In this document: piece after piece, positions 6,862-11,798 of the stretch
How positions within the stretch are numbered: position 1 is the stretch's first letter
How the letters are laid out: the number at the start of each line of letters is the position of its first letter
Assembly: GCA_000151295.1 (NCBI GenBank)
Contig: GG745397.1
Coordinates: 85,031-96,828 of the forward strand
Direction of reading: 5' to 3'
DNA: 11,798 nucleotides
From: Allomyces macrogynus ATCC 38327
Lineage: Eukaryota; Blastocladiomycota; Blastocladiomycetes; Blastocladiales; Blastocladiaceae
Position numbers and translations under genes: made by a program
Notes under the pieces: generated by a model
What the model saw: the letters and a program-made list of their open reading frames with translations, nothing else
Databases searched by the model: none
What the model was told of the DNA's origin: nothing

Positions 6862-7269
6862 AAGATATGGGACGATGGCGCCTGTGGGATACTGCAAGCT
6901 GGCTTGTGCTTGCAGTGGACGAAATCGGCTGACAGCATTGAGTCTACAGAGAGAGAAATCGTCAGCCTGGGTTTTGGTATCAATGGACCAATCGACGAAG
7001 AAAGTGGGCTGATCCGTTTCAACTAATCAACAAGACAGAAATCGAGCCAATGTTAGCACACTCAATGCTCAGGCCGACTGCACCATGTCATCGACGTTAA
7101 TTCGGTTTGCAGCACATGCAGGACGTCATTTGCACGAAAAGCCGGCAATCGGGAATCGGGATTGCTGAACCGGTGAAGAGAGGCGAATCAAACAGACGCA
7201 ATAAACCCCTTAAACCTACGTTCAACAGATTCATTGCTCTCTGTATATACATCGGCCACCATGCCCACA
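6862..7269. other. 3' flank of the kinase gene; no gene seen
   Basis: CpG frequency returns to host level. I see no coding frame with protein-like composition, no RNA gene and no clear poly(A) signal in the orientation of the kinase gene. A short direct repeat (AATCGGGAATCGGGATTG near 7147) is the only pattern noticed. Confidence 0.5.
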
Positions 7270-9682
7270 TCAATACATGGTCCCCACGCACCCCATCGTC
7301 ATCCCACCGCGCGCCGCCTGCGCGTGCCGCGGCCGCGCACCCTGCGACAATGGCCCTGGTGCTGGCGCCGTTGCACGAGCTGGCGTGCCCGCATCATCCG
7401 ACATCAAGTTCAAGCTCGACTTGGCCGCGTCGTGCCCAAACGCAATCGCCTTGAGCATGCCCTCGAGAAACTCGATAAACTGCTGAATCGAATCAATGCG
7501 GCCTGCGACCGCGTCCAGGATCAGCGACCGCAACGCCGACGGAATGTAGCCCTTGTGCCGCGCAAACCGGCTGTTAACTCGCTCAATGACGCGCAGCGAC
7601 CGAAACTCTTCTTCCACCTCTGAGTCGGCCTCCGACACGTCGTACATGAGGTCGTTGGTCAAAATCTCGGCGAGAGTGATGCCATAGGCCGTCAGGTCGA
7701 CCGTCTTGTCGTACGAGTCGCTGTTCATTTGCGCTATTGTTCGAAATGCGTGTTCAAGATGAAGGGGGTCATATCTCGTCCGGAAAGCTATTGAATGCGA
7801 GCTCCAGGATGAGCGAGTGGCCGTACCTGCCGGCATGTACCCGACCGTGCCCGCAGCGCGCGTCTTTTTGCTTGCGCGCTCATGCGTGACAAGGCCAAAG
7901 TCAGTGACCTTGATGACGGGCTCGTGCTCCAACTAGATGGCAGCGATGGCGCATACGCAACGGTGGATTTGGTGAGGGGAGAGCAGAGAGCCGAGAGACG
8001 ATGAGGCAGCAGTAAAAACGTACGAAGTATTGAATCGTCCGGCTAACGTCAGCACCGTGCAAGTCCTTGTTGACGAGCACGTTCGATGGCTTCAAATCCT
8101 AGAGGTGTGGGTGGGCCATGTCAATAACTCACCCGCACTCCGTCCAAAGACCTGACGAATTGGCAACGTACCCGGAAAATGAACCCGGCCGTATGCACGC
8201 CGTGTAAAAAGTAGGCAATCTGGAGGCCGACGAGCAGTTTCATGGTATTGTTCATGGGCCGCTTGCGGTCGAGAATGGCCGACTCGAGGTCGCCCTGCAG
8301 CCGCTCGTAGCACCACCCGGTCACGCAGCCGTTCTCGTCAAACTTGAAGGCATTAATGTCGACGTCATGCTGCCGCAAGTGGTCGGTGAAGGGGATGAGC
8401 GAATCGCGCGAGATGTGCGACTCGCCAATGAGCCGAATTGTGAAGGTGGTCATGGACATGGCGCTATTCGGTACCGCACATGTCAGTAATGAGACTTGCG
8501 GCATACGACGTGCCGAGCAGCAACCAAACGTACCGCATGCCATCCAGCTCGTGCGGCGACGGCTTGCAGTAAAAGACCTTGACGACGACGAGCGACCTGC
8601 TGTCGAGTGGGAGCCGTGCGAGGAACACGGTGGCCTGCCCGCCTGCAGCGAGCAAGCGCAGTAACTGCACATCGGTGGACATGGCCGAGACGCGCTGCTG
8701 CTGCTGCTGTTGCTGCTGCTGCCTCGCCTGCACCATTTGCTGCTGATAAAGCTGAGCGCCGTGCGCCTGCGCGGCGCGGGGCACATGCTGTTGAAGGGAA
8801 TGTTGCAGAGGCGGCGGCGGCGAAACGCGATGCTGCGGAAGCGGTTGCGCGTGCTTGTTCGGGTCGGACCGCACGCGCATCGAGTTCATGCTCGAATTGA
8901 GCGTATCGACAACGGCCTCAGCGGCACGTGGCGGTGCCGCAGTGTTGGGATACTGCGACGGCGGAACGACTACGAATATTGGCGTTCGGATGACGAGAAT
9001 GGTCGCATGTACTGTTGATACCGTGGTGGAGTCCACGACGTACCAGTGCGGCGCGTGCGTGACCGCGTCATGGGCCCACTCGGTACCGGCTGCGCGGACA
9101 CGACCCATGTAGGTTCGACCGTCCGTGACGCAGCCTCCTTGTCGGATTCGTTCGTGTCCTCCTCGGAGATCCCCACGTCGTCGTCGGTACTGCGGTCCTC
9201 GTCGTCGTCGTCCGACTCGGCTAGGGCCTTTTGGTGCGCGCGCAGAGCACTCTCAAATCCCTCGTCGAAATCCGGCAGCGGGGTCGATGCGCGGCGGTAA
9301 TTGGCGACTGGCACGTTCTTGGACTTGAGCATGCGCTTGTAGCAGCGAAACTGCTCAAACCACTGGTCAATCGACGACGCGTTGGGCAGGTGGGCGATGC
9401 CGCGCGCGCGGCCGTCTTGAATGATTTTTTGCCAGTGTTCCTTGCGCCACGACGAGGACGAGAGCGACCTGGTGGAGGAGAAGGAGCCGTGGTCAGTCGC
9501 ACTGTTGGCGTGGTGAAAAGAGCCAGCAGCGCGCTCAGCAAAAGACACGACACCGACGTCATGGCCACGACCTCGCCCGGGCGGTGCTCGAGCACGTGCT
9601 TGGCGTAGGTGAGCAGCTCCTTGAAGTAGCCCTCGAGCACGGCGGCCGTGTCGCGCGGCGAGAGCTTGGTGGTCGGCGGCAT
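7270..9682 (-). CDS. Protein kinase with long N-terminal extension, seven exons (about 640 aa)
   Basis: Exons in reading order: 9682-9558, 9468-9044, 8969-8534, 8463-8172, 8098-8024, 7932-7827, 7733-7270, summing to 1,923 nt with every phase consistent. Introns of 70-93 bp mostly start GTACGT or GTACGG and end TAG; the first donor is weak (9557 or 9548). Residues 1-183 are of unknown fold: a helical start, then WRKEHWQKII and an acidic run (SDDDDED). Next come a Pro/Gln-rich part with nine Gln, and the kinase domain: Gly-loop LAAGGQATV (290-298), K314 (VVVK), catalytic FRDLKPSN (D427, N432), DFG at 462-464 and GTVGYMPAAQ where the APE motif is expected, with D499 after it. The family is serine/threonine or TKL-like by the GTVGYM motif. 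Oddities: F for H in HRD (AGC kinases have Y there), and A for E in APE. Transcription start is unknown. Confidence 0.82.
8695..8721 (-). repeat. CAG/CAA run coding nine glutamines in the kinase
   Basis: Nine consecutive Gln codons (one CAA interruption) lie in exon 3, between the Pro-rich linker and the start of the kinase domain. Such runs often vary in length between strains. Confidence 0.85.
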
Positions 9683-9817
9683 CGCGGAAACGGCGGACGG
9701 CGGGCTGGTCCGCAGGCACTTCGAGCGGCGGGCACTCTGAGCGGCAGGCACGCGGGGCGGTCCAAACAACCGAGCTGCCGACAGTCGGCGATGGCCAAGG
9801 ACGGAGGAGCGCAAGGT

Positions 9818-9854
9818 GAAGAAGGAGGGAGAGGAGGAAGGGAGGAGGGGAGGA
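9818..9854 (+). repeat. 37-nt pure purine run upstream of the kinase
   Basis: The run holds only A and G, with several GG and GGG groups (for example GGGAGAGGAGGAAGGGAGG). On the kinase sense strand it is a C/T run located 136-172 bp before the ATG. Such tracts can form triplex or G-rich structures or act as promoter elements; which applies here is unknown. Confidence 0.8.
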
Positions 9855-9947
9855 TGGAGGAGATGCCGACCTCACCACGGCGGATGGGGGTGTGTGGCCT
9901 GCGGTGGCCTGTGCGGTGGTGGGCCGCTCGCACAGGGTGGCAGGCTG

Positions 9948-9953
9948 CACGTG
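9948..9953. promoter_or_regulatory. CACGTG E-box in the shared upstream region
   Basis: A perfect palindromic class B E-box, TGCACGTGCG, lies about 265 bp from the kinase ATG and 245 bp from the bHLH ATG. Cbf1/USF-type factors bind this core. A single 6-mer is weak evidence alone. Confidence 0.45.
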
Positions 9954-10046
9954 CGCTTCCCGTCGCAACCATCAAAATGGAGCCGCGCATGCGGTGCATG
10001 CCACCGCACACCACGCCCAAGCCGGCACCACGTCACTCCTCATGCG

Positions 10047-10054
10047 CACGTGAC
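10047..10054 (-). promoter_or_regulatory. CDEI/Cbf1-type site (GTCACGTG on the minus strand)
   Basis: The plus strand reads GCACGTGACC; the complement GTCACGTG matches the RTCACRTG consensus of yeast Cbf1 exactly. It lies 143-148 bp before the bHLH ATG, a sensible promoter distance. Since the downstream gene encodes a Cbf1-like factor, self-regulation is a plausible inference, not shown. Confidence 0.55.
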
Positions 10055-10088
10055 CGCGACCGCGTCGCTCCGCGGAAGAAAGACGGTG

Positions 10089-10151
10089 GCTCGTCGTCCT
10101 GTCACTCGTTGTTCAGTCACTCGTCGTCCTGCCGTCGCTCGTCGTCCAGCC
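10089..10151 (+). repeat. 15-bp minisatellite, four copies
   Basis: The units GCTCGTCGTCCTGTC, ACTCGTTGTTCAGTC and ACTCGTCGTCCTGCC are directly adjacent; a fourth, GCTCGTCGTCCAGCC, follows after GTC. It lies 44-106 bp before the bHLH ATG, so it is likely in its promoter or 5' UTR. Confidence 0.8.
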
Positions 10152-10194
10152 CTACCGGCCACCTCGACGTTCATGGCCTCGCCCAGGACCGGCA

Positions 10195-11511
10195 ATGGGC
10201 TCGCCCAGCGCAAAGGCCTCTGCCCCCGCGCCCGCCGCATGCAAGCAGCCCGCTCGTGGCGCCGTGAGTGCGAGCGCGGGTGCGAGTGTCGAGCCGCCTT
10301 CTCTGTCGGACCTTGCTCGTCTCCTGCGCGCCAGCAACCCGCTCGTGCCGAAGCCTACTGCCGCCGCCGCCGCTGCCACCGCCGTCGCGGCTGCAGTACA
10401 TGCGCAAGAACGTCATCTGGGCCACCATTCCATGCAGCCCAACCCGATGCAAGAGCAGCTCGACCCGACGCAGCAGCAGCAACTGCAACAGCAACTCGAT
10501 GCTGCGGCGGCGACCATGTCCACGTCATCATCGTCGTCGTCGTCGTCATCCCCTGCTGACGCCGCCCGGCTCACGCCAAAGGCCGACGAGTGGGTCAAGC
10601 AGCGGCGCGATTCGCACAAGGAGGTCGAGCGCCGGCGCCATGAAGTGATCAAAACGGGGATTGCCGAGCTGGCCAAGATCATGCCAAATTGCTCCGACCG
10701 CAACAAGGGGGGCATCTTGCATTGTGCCGTGCAGTACATTCAGCAGCTCAAGGAAGCTGAACAGCGCAATGCCGAGCGGTGGACGTTCGATAAGATGCTG
10801 GGCGATCGTACGTTACGTCTTCTGGGTTCAGAACGGCAACGACACTCGTCTCAGACCACTGGAAGACTACATAACACGGCCCCGAAATCGCTCATCAACA
10901 TGCACCGGAGTCCATCACCCTCACCGGCTACGTCGAGTTCCTCAAGACCGAAAACGACGCGATGCGCAGCCAAATCACGCAACTTGGTGGCCAAGCTCCC
11001 CCACCGACCTCCGCACCCGCATCGTCACGGACCACCCCACCCTCCACTTCTGTCCCGCCGTACCGCACGCACAAAGCCATGGCCGCGACGCACCTCGGGT
11101 CGCACTACCTGGCCCCTCCGCCGGGCCACTGGTCGCCGCTGGTTACTTTTGTCGCATCTGGGTGGGACCCCGGCCACCATGCTCGACATAAAGGCCGTAA
11201 CGGCAGCGCAGATGCACCAGGCGTTTGCCGAGCAGCAGATGCAGTTGGCGCAGATGCACCAGCAGCAGTTGGCCGAACAGTTGGCAGCAGTGGCGGCGGC
11301 GACCGCGTCCGCAGCGGCCCCGACGCCAGCGCCCGCCGAGAAGCGCGCGCACCCGAACTACAGCGAGGAGGGGACTGACAAGGCGAGTAAGCGCGCGCGG
11401 ATCGAGGAGTGGGGAGGAGCGGAGACGCGGGCCACGCGGCAACTGCGGCTGCAGCGACAGTGGACAATGCAGCGGCTTTGTCGGCGTTCGCGACGCCCAG
11501 TGAGCCCGTAG
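10195..11511 (+). CDS. Cbf1/USF-like bHLH transcription factor, spliced; exon joins partly unresolved
   Basis: Exon 1 (10195-10807) encodes a low-complexity N-terminus (Ala, Gln and Ser runs) and a bHLH at about 132-204: basic region HKEVERRRH (H141, E145), helix 1, short loop, helix 2 (GGILHCAVQYIQQL), then ERWTFDKML, the fungal Cbf1 hallmark. Such proteins dimerise and bind CACGTG at methionine-pathway promoters and, in yeasts, centromeres. A strong donor (GTACGT) follows at 10808. Downstream, a different frame reads ESITLTGYVEFLKTENDAM, fitting the zipper expected next. The only nearby acceptor (CCGGAG, 10910) does not keep the frame. A second intron at 11142-11211 (GTTACT...GCGCAG) joins in phase to a Gln/Ala-rich exon with a basic KASKRAR patch. 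The stop at 11511 follows that frame; a shifted Ala-rich frame ends at 11543. Position 13 of the basic region is H149, not the usual R. Confidence 0.8.
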   Translation: MGSPSAKASAPAPAACKQPARGAVSASAGASVEPPSLSDLARLLRASNPLVPKPTAAAAAATAVAAAVHAQERHLGHHSMQPNPMQEQLDPTQQQQLQQQLDAAAATMSTSSSSSSSSSPADAARLTPKADEWVKQRRDSHKEVERRRHEVIKTGIAELAKIMPNCSDRNKGGILHCAVQYIQQLKEAEQRNAERWTFDKMLGDRTLRLLGSERQRHSSQTTGRLHNTAPKSLINMHRSPSPSPATSSSSRPKTTRCAAKSRNLVAKLPHRPPHPHRHGPPHPPLLSRRTARTKPWPRRTSGRTTWPLRRATGRRWLLLSHLGGTPATMLDIKAVTAAQMHQAFAEQQMQLAQMHQQQLAEQLAAVAAATASAAAPTPAPAEKRAHPNYSEEGTDKASKRARIEEWGGAETRATRQLRLQRQWTMQRLCRRSRRPVSP

Positions 11512-11798
11512 GGACGGAGGCGCAGGAAGTGTCAGCGGCGTAAAATTGCGTGGAATTTGTTGTGCAATCGGTTGGTTGTTTCTGTTGGCTGCGGGATCGT
11601 GAATCCTTGGGTCCTCATGCTAATTTGGTGATTTCGTTTTGTTGCCGACCGGCTTGGCCTTGTTTGCGTGGGGGCCGGAGTCGACTCCGAGTCGATCAAA
11701 ACTTATTTTGTGACTTGAATCGGCTCGATTTGCCGTCAGCAGGAGCAGCAGGCGCACACCTGAGCTCAGGTCGACTGCTATGGTGCGCAGGTTCAATG
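11512..11798. other. 3' flank of the bHLH gene; two short palindromes, no gene seen
   Basis: No coding frame, RNA gene or clear poly(A) signal was recognised. Two perfect palindromes occur: GGAGTCGACTCC (11677-11688) and ACCTGAGCTCAGGT (11758-11771). A related GAGTCGATC follows the first. In GC-rich DNA such palindromes may be chance. Confidence 0.5.

Larger units (their letters stand above)
9683..10194. promoter_or_regulatory. Shared upstream region of the divergent kinase and bHLH genes
   Basis: The two predicted ATGs (9682 minus, 10195 plus) face away from each other with 512 bp between. There is no clear TATA box. The region holds a 37-nt purine run, two CACGTG E-boxes and a 15-bp minisatellite, each listed separately. 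Part of it must be 5' UTR of both genes. A frame on either strand is open in places, but composition is that of GC-rich noncoding DNA. Confidence 0.6.

Noticed and set aside
8970..9108. Separate minus-strand start with a hydrophobic stretch (YVVDSTTVSTVHATILVI)
   Set aside because: Much of it lies in the 74-bp intron at 8970-9043, and the exon frame upstream joins in phase when that intron is removed.
9469..9557. Transmembrane segment (SCLLLSALLALF) in the kinase N-terminus
   Set aside because: The segment falls inside the first putative intron, which ends with a branch-like CTGAC, a pyrimidine run and CCACCAG and is needed to reach the next exon's frame. The donor is weak, so this is not certain.
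9584..10559. Long plus-strand frames across the intergenic region
   Set aside because: They are Arg/Pro/Gly-rich, lie opposite kinase exon 1 or over the minisatellite, and disagree with the bHLH frame; GC-rich DNA leaves such frames open by chance.
1..11798. CRISPR array, toxin-antitoxin, or bacterial defence system
   Set aside because: No regularly spaced repeats, ribosome binding sites or compact operon layout; introns and LTR elements show a eukaryotic nuclear context.
11758..11798. tRNA-like end (GGTTCAATG) at the window edge
   Set aside because: It resembles a T-loop only loosely and no acceptor or anticodon arm can be drawn from the visible bases.

Overview
The window looks like a piece of a GC-rich, intron-bearing fungal nuclear genome, most likely an early-diverging fungus (a blastocladiomycete or chytrid would fit, but I cannot place it further). 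The main clue is a Cbf1-type bHLH gene at the right end: its bHLH is followed by the 'ERWTFDKML' extension typical of fungal Cbf1 (yeast has EKWTLQKLL). Short introns of about 70-93 bp with GTACGT-like donors, CAG/CTG runs and alanine-rich low complexity fit the same picture. No bacterial operon, CRISPR array or RNA gene was seen.

Left half (1-6558): the right-hand halves of at least four LTR retrotransposons, apparently nested inside one another. From youngest to oldest: (1) element A, a Ty1/copia element whose pol ORF is open from the first base to 3522, with polypurine tract and a 187-bp 3' LTR (3544-3730). (2) Element D, the 3' end of a different, probably Ty3/gypsy-like element (pol tail, polypurine tract, 142-bp LTR at 4000-4141). 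(3) Element B, a minus-strand copy of A's family: 187-bp LTR (5393-5579), a primer-binding site matching the anticodon arm of initiator tRNA-Met, and a gag ORF whose stop codon is made by the end of D's LTR. (4) Element C, an old plus-strand copy of the same family (5580-6558) that has lost almost every CpG. The left halves should lie upstream of the window in mirror order.

Middle (6559-7269): a CpG-poor stretch without a recognisable gene, starting with a perfect 10-bp hairpin, then the 3' flank of the next gene.

Right half (7270-11798): two host genes diverging from a shared ~510-bp upstream region. On the minus strand lies a seven-exon protein kinase gene (about 640 aa). Its N-terminal and kinase parts sit in different frames but join exactly through introns. 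On the plus strand is the Cbf1/USF-like bHLH factor. The shared region holds two CACGTG E-boxes (one as CACGTGAC, the yeast CDEI/Cbf1 consensus), a 37-nt polypurine run and a 15-bp minisatellite, so control of one or both genes by the bHLH factor itself is a reasonable guess.

I did not find a clearly new enzymatic or defence system. The most interesting points are the nested transposon stack with graded CpG loss, an exactly inverted palindrome core between two LTRs, the half-tRNA priming site, and a substitution at the key DNA-reading position (13) of the bHLH.
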